Source of the DNA: Larkinella arboricola
GTDB lineage: Bacteria > Bacteroidota > Bacteroidia > Cytophagales > Spirosomataceae
Direction of reading: 5' to 3'
DNA: 64,000 nt
Assembly: GCF_003259745.1 (NCBI RefSeq)
Contig: NZ_QLMC01000001.1
Coordinates: forward strand, 1,178,001 to 1,242,000
This document shows, one piece after another, positions 53,414-62,417 of the stretch. Each line of letters opens with the position of its first letter. Position 1 is the stretch's first letter. Both the position numbers and the translations under genes were made by a program. Under the pieces are notes generated by a model. The model saw only the letters and a program-made list of their open reading frames with translations. It searched no databases and was not told the DNA's origin.

Positions 53414-53432
53414 ATGGTACGGTTCGTACCAT
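53414..53432. promoter_or_regulatory. 19-bp palindrome in the metG upstream region
   Basis: ATGGTACG and CGTACCAT flank a 3-nt centre (GTT) in the 258-bp divergent gap between the epimerase-like gene and metG. The short stem and loop suit a DNA operator better than an RNA hairpin. No other clear element was seen in this gap. Confidence 0.4.
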
Positions 53433-53583
53433 CCAATTTGTAAACATAACAACGTTTGCCGCCGATTTGCTAATTTCGCGCCAAAATTAGGTTTTGGGTT
53501 CAAGGTTCAGATACGGGTCAACGCCGGTCTGGCCCCGGCTCACGCATCAGGAACCATCAATCGCAAACCGTAAACCGAAGCAC

Positions 53584-55665
53584 ATGTCACTAGAAAATCC
53601 GCAGCGCTATACCGTCACGGCGGCCCTGATTTACGCCAACGGCCCGATCCACATCGGACACATCGCCGGTTGTTACCTGCCCGCCGATATTTACGTGCGG
53701 TACCTCCGGGCCACGGGCAAGGATGTGGCCTTCATCAGCGGCACCGACGAGCACGGCGTCCCGATCACCATCCGCGCTCAGAAAGAAGGCATTACCCCGC
53801 AGGAAGTGGTCGATAAATACTACGGCCAGATCAAGCGGTCGTTCGAGGAGTTTGGAATATCGTTTGATATTTATTCGCGCACGTCCAAACCGATTCACCA
53901 CGAAACATCGCGAGAGTTTTTTCTGAACCTGTACAACTCCGGCAACTTCACCGAGGAAATCACCGAGCAGTATTACGACGAAACCGCCAGGCAGTTTCTG
54001 GCCGACCGTTACATCATCGGCGTCTGCCCGGTCTGCGCCAACGAAAACGCCTACGGCGATCAGTGCGAACGCTGCGGTTCAACGCTCAGCCCGACGGAGT
54101 TAAAAGAACCGCTGCGCTCGATGCTCTCCGGCTCCAAACCCGTACTGAAAGCAACCAAAAACTGGTATTTGCCCCTCGACCGGATGCAGCCTCGCATTGA
54201 AGAATACGTGAACAGCCACCCGGAATGGAAAACCAACGTGATGGGGCAGTGCCAGTCGTGGCTTAAGGAAGGATTGCGGCCCCGTGCCATGACCCGCGAC
54301 CTCGACTGGGGCATTAAAGTGCCGCTGCCCGACACCGAAGGCAAGGTGCTGTACGTCTGGTTCGACGCGCCGATCGGGTATATTTCGATGACGAAAGAGT
54401 GGGCCGAGCAGCAGGGCCGCGATTGGGAGCTGTACTGGCGCGACAAGGACACCAAGCTCGTTCACTTCATCGGGAAAGACAACATTGTGTTTCACTGCAT
54501 CATTTTCCCGGCGATGCTGATGCACGAAAATAACTATATTCTGGCCGACAACGTCCCCGCCAACGAGTTCATGAACCTGGAGGGCGACAAAATTTCGACC
54601 TCGCGGAACTGGGCGGTCTGGCTGCACGAGTATCTGAACGAATTGCCGGGCAAGCAGGATGTATTGCGCTATGTGCTGGCGGCCAATGCGCCCGAAACCA
54701 AGGACAGCGAGTTTACCTGGAAAGATTTCCAGACTCGCAACAACAGCGAACTCGTTGGCGTGTTCGGTAACTTCGTGAACCGGGCGATGGTGCTGACCCA
54801 GAAATTCTGCGAAGGCAAGGTACCACCCAAAGGGTCGCTGACGGAATTGGATCGGGCCGTGCTGGACGAACTGGCGCAGTTTCCGGACCGCATCGGGCAG
54901 GCCATCGAGCAATACCGTTTCCGCGAAGCTCTGGCCCATTTGCTGGATCTGGCGCGGTTGGGTAACAAGTATCTGGCCGAAACGGAACCGTGGAAGGTTG
55001 CCAAAACTGACCCGTTGCGCGTTAACACGATTCTGAACCTGGCCTTGCAGATTTCGGCCAACCTCAGCATTGTCTGCGAACCGTTCATGCCGTTTACGGC
55101 CGAGAAACTTCGTAAGCTGCTGAATACCGCCAACATCACGCCGGAAGATGCCACCGGCACGGCCTTCCACTGGATCAATGCGGGCAAAGCGGATTTGCTG
55201 CCCGATGGCCATGCGCTGGGTGAAGCGGTGCTGCTGTTCGAGAAGCTGGAAGATGACCTGATTAATCAACAAATCGCTAAACTGCACGAAGCCAAACGCA
55301 TGAACGAACTGGCCACCAAAACCGTACCGGAAGCCAAGCCGGTGATTCAATACGACGATTTCGCTAAAATGGACATCCGCATCGGTACCATCGTGGAAGC
55401 CGAGCGCGTTTCGAAAAGTGATAAGCTCCTGAAACTGAAAGTAGACGACGGCACCGGCCAGCGCCAGATTCTGAGCGGCATTGCCAAACACTTTGAGCCC
55501 GAAAAACTCATCGGTACGCAGGTAACGTTCCTGGCAAACCTGGCCCCCCGCAAGATGATGGGCCTCGAATCGCAGGGCATGATTCTGATGGCCGAAGACC
55601 GAGATGGTAGTTTATCGCTCATCAGCCCCGACAAAGCCGTCTGGAACGGCGGAACGGTAAGCTGA
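53584..55665 (+). CDS. metG: Methionyl-tRNA synthetase
   Basis: This 693-residue enzyme charges tRNA-Met. The ATG at 53584 starts [20 protein letters not shown]. The upstream in-frame extension of 30 codons lacks any conservation and is excluded. GPIHIGH carries the HIGH motif. Zinc knuckles CPVC and CERC lie near residues 147-165. The second signature reads KISTS instead of KMSKS, in [14 protein letters not shown], as in other Bacteroidota. An anticodon-binding helical domain follows. The C-terminal tRNA-binding domain (about 590-693) has [18 protein letters not shown]. Confidence 0.96.
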   Translation: MSLENPQRYTVTAALIYANGPIHIGHIAGCYLPADIYVRYLRATGKDVAFISGTDEHGVPITIRAQKEGITPQEVVDKYYGQIKRSFEEFGISFDIYSRTSKPIHHETSREFFLNLYNSGNFTEEITEQYYDETARQFLADRYIIGVCPVCANENAYGDQCERCGSTLSPTELKEPLRSMLSGSKPVLKATKNWYLPLDRMQPRIEEYVNSHPEWKTNVMGQCQSWLKEGLRPRAMTRDLDWGIKVPLPDTEGKVLYVWFDAPIGYISMTKEWAEQQGRDWELYWRDKDTKLVHFIGKDNIVFHCIIFPAMLMHENNYILADNVPANEFMNLEGDKISTSRNWAVWLHEYLNELPGKQDVLRYVLAANAPETKDSEFTWKDFQTRNNSELVGVFGNFVNRAMVLTQKFCEGKVPPKGSLTELDRAVLDELAQFPDRIGQAIEQYRFREALAHLLDLARLGNKYLAETEPWKVAKTDPLRVNTILNLALQISANLSIVCEPFMPFTAEKLRKLLNTANITPEDATGTAFHWINAGKADLLPDGHALGEAVLLFEKLEDDLINQQIAKLHEAKRMNELATKTVPEAKPVIQYDDFAKMDIRIGTIVEAERVSKSDKLLKLKVDDGTGQRQILSGIAKHFEPEKLIGTQVTFLANLAPRKMMGLESQGMILMAEDRDGSLSLISPDKAVWNGGTVS

Positions 55666-55685
55666 TGATCTGGTAGATAGAAACT

Positions 55686-55720
55686 AAAAAAGGAGGCCGT
55701 GGCCTCCTTTTTTGTTTTTT
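55686..55720. terminator. Intrinsic terminator after metG
   Basis: AAAAAAGGAGGCC (55686-55698) and GGCCTCCTTTTTT (55701-55713) form a hairpin with a CGTG tetraloop. The T-run continues to 55720. It serves metG and, on the other strand, the NTF2-like gene. Confidence 0.9.
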
Positions 55721-55731
55721 GGGGATGGGCG

Positions 55732-56166
55732 TTAAATTTTGACGGCCTGACGTGCCAGCAATTTCCAGCCGCCTTTCTGTTTCACCCAGACCATCAATAC
55801 CGATAGTTTGGCTGTGCCCGGAACGCCCTTGTTGTTGGTGTTGCCCGCCAGTTTGTGCCGAACCCAGGCTGTATTATCGACCACCGTCACCGTCTGGTCT
55901 GTTAAATCGATGGAGGTGAAGTCTGATTCTCCGCTCACCAGCGCTTTGATGAAAGCGTCTTTGTCTTCCACCAAACCGTTTGAGTGGCCGTAGGTCAGCT
56001 GGTCGGTAGTCAGTGCTGCGAGGGCGGCTTTGTCGGCGTCGATGATGGCTTTTCGCAGCTTCTCAACGGCTTGTTCAACGGCTTGTTTCTCATCTTTGGT
56101 GGGGTTGGTGGCCATTACGTTTCCCGCAACAAACAACAGCATTAACAGGCATTTCAGGGTTTTCAT
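55732..56166 (-). CDS. Secreted NTF2-like protein (DUF4440/SnoaL-like)
   Basis: This is a 144-residue protein with a signal peptide (MKTLKCLLMLLFVAGNVMA). The mature part has the cone-shaped NTF2-like pattern: a helix with EQAVEKLRKAIIDADKAAL, LTYGHSNGLVEDKDAFI, and closing strands VLMVWVKQKGGWKLLARQAV. Proteins of this type bind small ligands or act as isomerases, and function is unknown. A heptamer array lies upstream, between it and the fucosidase gene. Confidence 0.82.
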   Translation of the reverse strand: MKTLKCLLMLLFVAGNVMATNPTKDEKQAVEQAVEKLRKAIIDADKAALAALTTDQLTYGHSNGLVEDKDAFIKALVSGESDFTSIDLTDQTVTVVDNTAWVRHKLAGNTNNKGVPGTAKLSVLMVWVKQKGGWKLLARQAVKI

Positions 56167-56207
56167 GGGTAATCTGATTTGAGTTGTAATAAAGAAATGA
56201 ACGAATA

Positions 56208-56249
56208 GACAAGAGACACAAGACGTGAGACAAGAGATGCGAAACGCAG
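56208..56249. repeat. Degenerate heptamer array, GACnnGA type
   Basis: Six 7-nt units in a row read gacaaga, gacacaa, gacgtga, gacaaga, gatgcga, aacgcag. A reversed partner (ctcttttgtctgg) follows at 56257-56269, just before the 3' end of the GH95 gene. The unit size is the same as at sites A-D but the sequence is different. Confidence 0.65.
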
Positions 56250-56271
56250 AACTTTACTCTTTTGTCTGGAA

Positions 56272-58845
56272 TTAATTAGCGCCCAGCAAGACGTATGTTT
56301 TACCGGGTTCGGTTTTCAGATCATAGACCCAGACACCGTTGGCGGGTGTTTCCGGCGAGCTGGTCTGGTACTGGTTTTCCGGTTGTTGATAAAACGGATT
56401 CGGATTCTTGCCACTGACAGTTTGCAGCCGGGTTTTGCTGTCGCCTTTAAGCGCGTTTGCCACCCGCAATCGGCAGTTGCCGCCCAGCGCCGAACGAACG
56501 GCCACGCGGGTCAGCTTTCCTGCTTTCCAGGTCATGTCCAGTTCGTAACCACCGCGCGCTTTCAGCCCTTTTACTTCCCCATCAGCCCAGGCATCGGGGC
56601 GGGCGGGCAGCAGGTTCAGCAGGCCGTCGTGGCTTTGCAGCAGCATTTCGCCGATGCCCGACGTGCCACCAAAATTGCCGTCTATCTGGAACGGCGGGTG
56701 AGCACAGAACAGGTTCGGATAGGTGCCTCCCCCTTTGGCGTAATCGGTGCCTTCCATGCCCGTCAGTTTCAGCAGTTCGCGCAGGAGTTTGTACGCGTGG
56801 TTGCCATCGTGTAGCCGCGCCCAGAAGTTGATTTTCCAGGATTTGCTCCAGCCGGTTCCGCCGTCGCCCCGGATTTCAAGCGTTTTTCGGGCGGCTTCGG
56901 CCAACTTCGGTGTCGTCAGGGGCGAAACCTCCCGGCCCGGGTGCAGCACGTACAGGTGTGACACGTGGCGGTGTTGCGGATCTTCGTCCTGCCAGTCTTT
57001 ATACCATTCCTGCAAATTCCCCTTCTGACCAATTTGCAACGGAAACAACTGGCGTTTTTTGTCGGCGACGGTTTTCCGGAAATCGGCGTCGATGCCCAAT
57101 TGTTCGGATGCCTGAATGACATTTGAGAATACATCCCAGATCAGCCCCATATCCATCGTCGTGGCAACGGACACCGATTGCTTGACGCCCTGATCGGTGA
57201 TAAAAATGTTTTCGGGCGAGGTGGCGGGTGCGGTAACCAGACGGCCTTGTTTGTCCGGCACCAGCCAGTCGAGGCAGAACTGGGCCGCGTCTTTCATGAG
57301 CGGATAGGCGTACTCGCGCAGGTATTTTTTGTCGCCCGTAAACAGGTAATGGTCATATAAATGCTGAGACAGCCAGGCCCCGCCCATAGCCCAGTTGGCC
57401 CACGATGGATCGCCTTTCCCCTTGTCGCCCACGGGGTTGCTGGTGCCCCAGAGGTCGGAGTTGTGGTGAATGGTCCAGCCGCGGGCGTTGTAGAAGTTTT
57501 TCGTTGTTTCACGACCCGTTGCCGCCATGTAGCTGATCCAGTCGAGCAGGGGCGTGTGCAGTTCCGACAGGTTGACCATTTCCGCCGGCCAGTAATTCAT
57601 CTCGGTGTTGATGTTGGTCGTGTAATTGCTGCTCCAGGGCGGGCGCACCATTGGGTTCCAGAGGCCCTGCAAATTGGCCGGAATGCCGCCGGGTCGCGAG
57701 CTTGAGATGAGCAGATACCGCCCAAATTGAAAATACAATGATTCGAGTTCCGGATCGGCGGCCCCTTCCGCATACCGCTGTAGTCGCTCGTCCATCGGCA
57801 GATTGACCGGGGCGGCATTGCCCAGCGTGAAGGTGGTCCGGTTGAAATACCGTTGATAATCAGCGATGTGGTTTCGGCGGATGGCGTCAACGGTTTTGGC
57901 AACGGCTTTTTTCAGGTAACCATCGGCCAGTTGTTTTTCGTCGCGGCCTTCGCGGTCGGGGCATTTGTCAAAACCGTTAAAACTGGTGGCCGCCGTCAGC
58001 AGTAAAACCGCTTCGGTCGCGTTCTGAATCCGGATTCCGGCGGTATCAGCCGAAACCGTACCGTCGGTGGAGCGGACTTTCACGCGCCAGTCAAACCGCA
58101 TCCCCCGGCAACCGTCGGCATCGTCGTAAAGTACCGGTTTGGGATTGTAGTTGACGTAATTCGGATCGGCGTGGGCGGGCGCTTTGCCGCGAATGACCAG
58201 TTCATCGCGCCCCGCCACGGTTTTCGTGACCGGATGAACGCTTCGGGCGGCTGCCGTTACATTCAGGGTTCCTTTTTTGTCGGCAGTCAACCGCAGGACA
58301 ATGACCTGATCGGGTGCAGACGCAAAGATTTCACGGGTGTAGGTAACACCGTCGGCCCGAAAACGGGTGGTCGAGGTGGCGTTGGTGATGTTCAGATCGC
58401 GGTAATAATCCGTTGGCTGACCCGAAAGGGTTTGTTTTAGCAGCAAATCGCCGAGTGGCTGGTAGGCTTCCGTATACAGGCCCTGTAGCTGTTGGGTTAG
58501 TTTGGCTGCAGCCTTGTAATCTTCCCGAAAAAGGGCTTCCCGGATTTCGGGCAGGTATTTGGCAACTCCGGGATTCGGGTTGCGGTTGACCGGTCCGCCC
58601 GACCAGAGCGACGATTCGTTCAGTTGAATCAGTTCGTCAGTTGCCCGGCCAAATACCATCGCGCCCAGTCGCCCGTTGCCCACCGGAAGGGCTTCGTTCC
58701 AGTTGCGGGCGGGTTGCCGGTACCAGATCGCCGACGGCTTTTGCGCCAGAAGTGCATTTGTAACGAGCCAGAACAGACTAACCCAGACGGTTTTTCGGGA
58801 TAGGAATGGACGGCCTTTTCGCAAGCAAGGCGTAAATACGTGCAT
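56272..58845 (-). CDS. Family 95 glycoside hydrolase (alpha-L-fucosidase type)
   Basis: This is an 857-residue exported enzyme with an N-terminal signal segment ([14 protein letters not shown]). The N-terminal beta domain starts [18 protein letters not shown]. The (alpha/alpha)6 barrel holds [13 protein letters not shown] with the Asn pair, SPENIF with the acid Glu, and [13 protein letters not shown] with the Asp used in the inverting mechanism of AfcA-type enzymes. Specificity could be alpha-1,2-L-fucose or alpha-L-galactose. No SusC/SusD pair is adjacent, so it is not in a full polysaccharide utilisation locus here. Confidence 0.93.
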   Translation of the reverse strand: MHVFTPCLRKGRPFLSRKTVWVSLFWLVTNALLAQKPSAIWYRQPARNWNEALPVGNGRLGAMVFGRATDELIQLNESSLWSGGPVNRNPNPGVAKYLPEIREALFREDYKAAAKLTQQLQGLYTEAYQPLGDLLLKQTLSGQPTDYYRDLNITNATSTTRFRADGVTYTREIFASAPDQVIVLRLTADKKGTLNVTAAARSVHPVTKTVAGRDELVIRGKAPAHADPNYVNYNPKPVLYDDADGCRGMRFDWRVKVRSTDGTVSADTAGIRIQNATEAVLLLTAATSFNGFDKCPDREGRDEKQLADGYLKKAVAKTVDAIRRNHIADYQRYFNRTTFTLGNAAPVNLPMDERLQRYAEGAADPELESLYFQFGRYLLISSSRPGGIPANLQGLWNPMVRPPWSSNYTTNINTEMNYWPAEMVNLSELHTPLLDWISYMAATGRETTKNFYNARGWTIHHNSDLWGTSNPVGDKGKGDPSWANWAMGGAWLSQHLYDHYLFTGDKKYLREYAYPLMKDAAQFCLDWLVPDKQGRLVTAPATSPENIFITDQGVKQSVSVATTMDMGLIWDVFSNVIQASEQLGIDADFRKTVADKKRQLFPLQIGQKGNLQEWYKDWQDEDPQHRHVSHLYVLHPGREVSPLTTPKLAEAARKTLEIRGDGGTGWSKSWKINFWARLHDGNHAYKLLRELLKLTGMEGTDYAKGGGTYPNLFCAHPPFQIDGNFGGTSGIGEMLLQSHDGLLNLLPARPDAWADGEVKGLKARGGYELDMTWKAGKLTRVAVRSALGGNCRLRVANALKGDSKTRLQTVSGKNPNPFYQQPENQYQTSSPETPANGVWVYDLKTEPGKTYVLLGAN

Positions 58846-58894
58846 ACGTTTAAAAGTGAATCGATACGAAAAATTACTCTACCGGTACCCGACG

Positions 58895-59581
58895 TCAGGC
58901 TTTGTTATACACTTTTAAAACCGGTTCGCGCAGCATTTTTCCGGCTCCGAACGTCACGAAATCGACCAGCTCGGCAATATCGTCGGGTTTGACCCAATGG
59001 GCCGGATCGGCGTTGGGCATGGCTTGCCGGTTGGCGGGCGTGTCGATGGTGCTCGGAACCAATACCGTTGACACAATATTCTTATCTTTCCCGGCGGCAT
59101 TGATGATTTCTGACAACTGGATCACCAGCGATTTGGACAGGGCGTAAGCCACCATATGCTGACCTGCCGACGGGACCAGCGCGGGCCGGGCCCCCACCAG
59201 CACCAGCCGCCCGCCATCGGGTTGTCCGCTCATGTGTTCAAACACAGGCCGAACCATTTGGTAGGTCGTCTGAAAGTTCAGGCGGTACATTTTATCGACG
59301 GCAGCAAAATCCGTCTCACTGATCGACCCCATCGCGAAACCGCCCACCAGCAAAACGGCTGCATCGATTTTGCCGTGCTCGGCTACGATCTGCTGCACCA
59401 GCGCCTGACAGCCCGCTTCGTCGGTCAGGTCAAGTTCGTGGGGAAACAGGTTGGGTTGGGCAGCGAGTTTGTGGCCGCCCGGTTCGAGGGTTGCCACTAC
59501 GGTATGGCCGCTTTTGAGCAGATTCTGGGTGATGGCGCGGCCCAGGCCACCGGCTCCACCCGTCAATAAAACGGTAGACAT
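58895..59581 (-). CDS. Short-chain dehydrogenase/reductase
   Basis: This 228-residue protein starts MSTVLLTGGAGGLGRAITQ. This Met sits at the first Rossmann strand and is preferred over an upstream in-frame Met. The TGGAGGLG nucleotide motif, VLVGG after the fourth strand, and the catalytic Tyr/Lys pair in YALSKSLVIQL are seen. The fold is classic SDR and the substrate is unknown. It stands between the fucosidase and a terminator. Confidence 0.88.
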   Translation of the reverse strand: MSTVLLTGGAGGLGRAITQNLLKSGHTVVATLEPGGHKLAAQPNLFPHELDLTDEAGCQALVQQIVAEHGKIDAAVLLVGGFAMGSISETDFAAVDKMYRLNFQTTYQMVRPVFEHMSGQPDGGRLVLVGARPALVPSAGQHMVAYALSKSLVIQLSEIINAAGKDKNIVSTVLVPSTIDTPANRQAMPNADPAHWVKPDDIAELVDFVTFGAGKMLREPVLKVYNKA

Positions 59582-59791
59582 GCGATCGTGATAAGAGTGA
59601 AAATCCAAAGTAAGGCAGGGAACGGACCTATTCCAAAAAAAGCCGGATTGAAATACGGGGAAGATAATGATCGGCTCCCGGGGCGTTCCTGAATTTTCGC
59701 CTAATCTGACCCGGTCGCTTTGACTATGGGCAAACCAATTGCTGGAGTTCTGAAAAGCGATATGGGCGAAGCGAAGTAGGGTAAGACCAAT

Positions 59792-59826
59792 AAAAAAGAG
59801 CGAATGTTTGATTCGCTCTTTTTTAT
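59792..59826. terminator. Bidirectional intrinsic terminator
   Basis: AAAAAAGAGCGAAT (59792-59805) pairs with ATTCGCTCTTTTTT (59811-59824), a perfect 14-bp stem with a 5-nt loop and A/T flanks. It lies in the 270-bp gap after the metallopeptidase-like gene. Nothing else was recognised in the gap. Confidence 0.88.
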
Positions 59827-59851
59827 TAAAAAGCTTTGTAAGCTAATGGTT

Positions 59852-61045
59852 TTACTGCGTAACCAGGGAGGGGAGTTGCGCTTCGAAGAGGGCGGTAAAC
59901 TGTTGAGCCGTCAGAATATGTCCTTGCTTCTGCGCATTGTTGGCCACATTGTAACCCCATTCGGCGGCTGCCATTCGTTGCGTGGGGGTGCCATGATGCC
60001 CGTCGCTGGTGAATCCACAGTCGCCGATGTTATAAAACACCTGGAGGAACTGTTGAACGCGTTTCCACTGCATGGAAGCTCCTCGGGCGTGGGAGAGATA
60101 ATAAGCAGAATAGGCATCCGCCATCAACTCTGTCCGGCGGGTCGCTTCCGGACTAGATTCGTCACCGAATAAGTCTAACTGGAACTGAATATGATGACCA
60201 AATTCATGGGCCAGGATGGCCGGTACTGCTACATCACCGTATCCAATGGCAGTGTAGGCAGCCATGATACCGTCGCCCATCACAATTTTGTCGGGAATCA
60301 GTCCCACACCCGGCAGGTTGAAAGACGATTGTGCAAAGGCGTTGAAGGTAAAGATCGGGTGGTCGCCGTTCCGGTATTGCGGCAAATAAGTCAGAGCATC
60401 GATTACGATATCCGCATAAGCAGCCGCCAGCGAAGATGGCAGGCCGTAGACAACCATATACGTTTTAATCAGTTTGGTCCGGTCGCGCAGCATGCTTCCA
60501 TGCATGGCTACCAGGGCAATATCGCTGGATTCTATGTTCCAGAACCGTTTCAGGTCCTTGAAGGTTTTGGTCAGCTTCTGGGTGTATTCACCCTTTACAC
60601 CAAAGGTCTGGTTCGCAGAGCTATTTTCAAAAACGAGGGTATAGTAAGTGGGCAGATCGAGCATGGCGGTTTCGTAAACCAACGAAATCACTTCTCTATC
60701 CCAATCGGTCAGCTGTTCATCCAGCCAGAGATTAATGCGGGTATTGGTCTCACAGGGAGTAGGTTCAATGGCCCCCAGCGCCCGGGTAACCAACTCCCGG
60801 TACTGCGGATCAACTTTACCCGAAAGAGCCGGGATGGGTTTTAGTTTTCCTCCGTAGCTGGCGGGCAACGATGCCTGCAATTGGGCGAGCCTTGCTTTCA
60901 ACGCAGCCGCAGGTGACGCGGCTTGTCGGGCGGAAGCATGGCGGGAGTGTAGTCTATCCTGCGGAATGGTTAAGGTGTCGGTTTCACAACTGGTAACCAG
61001 AAAAAAAAGCCCGAGGAGCGTGGTAAAAAGGTTGATGTTTTTCAT
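59852..61045 (-). CDS. Metallopeptidase-like lipoprotein
   Basis: This is a 397-residue protein with a lipoprotein signal peptide (LLGLFFLVTSCETD, lipobox Cys near residue 20). A zinc-binding HEFGHH (HExxH) lies near residue 280. ELMADAYSAYY about 25 residues later supplies a likely third ligand, as in gluzincin-like peptidases. The N-terminal 250 residues are not recognised. It probably acts on the outer membrane or cell surface, but proteolysis is inferred only from the motif. Confidence 0.7.
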   Translation of the reverse strand: MKNINLFTTLLGLFFLVTSCETDTLTIPQDRLHSRHASARQAASPAAALKARLAQLQASLPASYGGKLKPIPALSGKVDPQYRELVTRALGAIEPTPCETNTRINLWLDEQLTDWDREVISLVYETAMLDLPTYYTLVFENSSANQTFGVKGEYTQKLTKTFKDLKRFWNIESSDIALVAMHGSMLRDRTKLIKTYMVVYGLPSSLAAAYADIVIDALTYLPQYRNGDHPIFTFNAFAQSSFNLPGVGLIPDKIVMGDGIMAAYTAIGYGDVAVPAILAHEFGHHIQFQLDLFGDESSPEATRRTELMADAYSAYYLSHARGASMQWKRVQQFLQVFYNIGDCGFTSDGHHGTPTQRMAAAEWGYNVANNAQKQGHILTAQQFTALFEAQLPSLVTQ

Positions 61046-61324
61046 TTACTAACACTTAGTTTAGGGATTGATAAGAAAGATTGCTGGTCAAGATAAGGCA
61101 ATATTGTCTGCTAAAAAGCCTGTTGGATAATTTTTACTGTCTGTTAATCCGTGCCTATGACTCAGTAATTTCCGGTACGAGGGGAGTAAGAGAAAAATTG
61201 TAACGGTTTCTGTGAAGAGCTACGACCCACTTTATTAGACAGCACGATGGCAGGAGCGGCCTGGCGGTATGCCCGGTTTTGCTTGACCGCTTGATGATAT
61301 AGAGGAAAGCTTGCTGTCTATTTT
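61046..61324. other. Intergenic gap without recognised content
   Basis: The 279 bp between the fdhD 3' end and the metallopeptidase-like start contain no supported ORF or clear hairpin. A TTATCTTGAC on the minus strand near 61095 resembles a weak -7 box for the lipoprotein gene. Confidence 0.4.
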
Positions 61325-62161
61325 TTAGGGGACCGATAGAGCGGTCGGGGTGTAGTTATTAAACCGATTGTCCCGCACAAACCCGAGTAGCGTCATTCCG
61401 GCTTCTTTGGCCAGGTCTACCGCCAGGCTCGACGGCGCCCCCACGGCTGCCAGCAGGGGAACACCCGCCATCCAGCATTTCTGCACGAGTTCGAAGGCCA
61501 CGCGCCCGCTGACCAGAACACCGTACTGGCTCAACGGTAGCCAGCCCTGCCAGAAAGCCGCACCGATAAGCTTATCCAGCGCATTATGCCGCCCAATGTC
61601 CTCCCGGACCAGCATTAGTTGCCCGGTTTCGTCGAATAGAGCCGCTGCGTGTAGACCGCCCGTATAGGCAAACGTCCGCTGCGTTTCCCGGAGCTTTTCG
61701 GGTAAACCGTGAATGATGTCGGCATTGATGGAAAAGCCGGATGACAGGGGAGCGCGGCAAACGGTCTGAACGGCTTCAATGGAGGCTTTTCCGCAGATAC
61801 CGCAACTGGAAGCCGTATAACTGTGCCGTTCAAGCCGTTGCCAGTCGATTTCAACGTCCGGTTGCAGTTCTACCCGTAGCACATTGCCCTTTTTCTCGGA
61901 ATTGGTTACGCAGTGGCGGACGGAAATGAGCTGCGACGGATTTTGGATAATATTTTCGGTGAACAGAAAACCCAGCGCCAGTTCTTCGTCATGCCCGGGT
62001 GTTCGCATGGTTACAGCCACGCTGCGTTGCTGACGGTCATCAACCGGACCAAAGCCCAGCCGGATTTCCAGCGGTTCTTCTACGGCCAGCAAATCACTGT
62101 GTTCCAGAGGCTCATGCGATTGAGTAACCTTCTGAATGGTTACGGGGGCAACGGTCAGCAT
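61325..62161 (-). CDS. fdhD: Formate dehydrogenase accessory sulfurtransferase
   Basis: This 278-residue protein carries the FdhD signature SSCGICGKASIEAV with the two Cys that pass sulfur from IscS to the molybdenum cofactor. REDIGRHNALDKLIGAA and LVSGRVAFELVQKCW are also family blocks. FdhD sulfurates the bis-MGD cofactor of formate dehydrogenases. No formate dehydrogenase gene is within the window, so the client enzyme is encoded elsewhere. It is divergent from the rhamnulose-phosphate aldolase gene. Confidence 0.94.
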   Translation of the reverse strand: MLTVAPVTIQKVTQSHEPLEHSDLLAVEEPLEIRLGFGPVDDRQQRSVAVTMRTPGHDEELALGFLFTENIIQNPSQLISVRHCVTNSEKKGNVLRVELQPDVEIDWQRLERHSYTASSCGICGKASIEAVQTVCRAPLSSGFSINADIIHGLPEKLRETQRTFAYTGGLHAAALFDETGQLMLVREDIGRHNALDKLIGAAFWQGWLPLSQYGVLVSGRVAFELVQKCWMAGVPLLAAVGAPSSLAVDLAKEAGMTLLGFVRDNRFNNYTPTALSVP

Positions 62162-62325
62162 AATAATTTCTTACTATTTATTTAAATAACTCAATTTTAC
62201 GAAAAGGGTTCAAATGCGCCAGAATGCCATTTTTTCGCAATTTCAAACGCTGGTGGCTGGATGCAAAGTTTATTTTTCAGACTTCAAATAGGACAGTGCA
62301 TGAAAGTCAACCTGTCATTCGCTTT

Positions 62326-62333
62326 TATCTTTG
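62326..62333 (+). promoter_or_regulatory. Putative -7 promoter box for the aldolase/dehydrogenase gene
   Basis: TATCTTTG fully matches TAnnTTTG and lies 85 bp before the ATG in the 256-bp divergent gap after fdhD. No clear -33 element is visible. Confidence 0.45.
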
Positions 62334-62417
62334 GGTATAAATCAGCTAAATCTTCTTTTATAGGAGAGTCTAAACTCTGAAGATTCAATCGCGTCGGCGT
62401 TCCGACATCAATTCGAT

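Noticed and set aside
53494-53583. Upstream in-frame extension of metG
   Set aside because: The 30 extra residues lack conservation with the enzyme family, which starts a few residues before the first beta strand.
54100-55491. 463-codon minus-strand open frame inside metG
   Set aside because: Antisense shadow of metG; no domain and no promoter.
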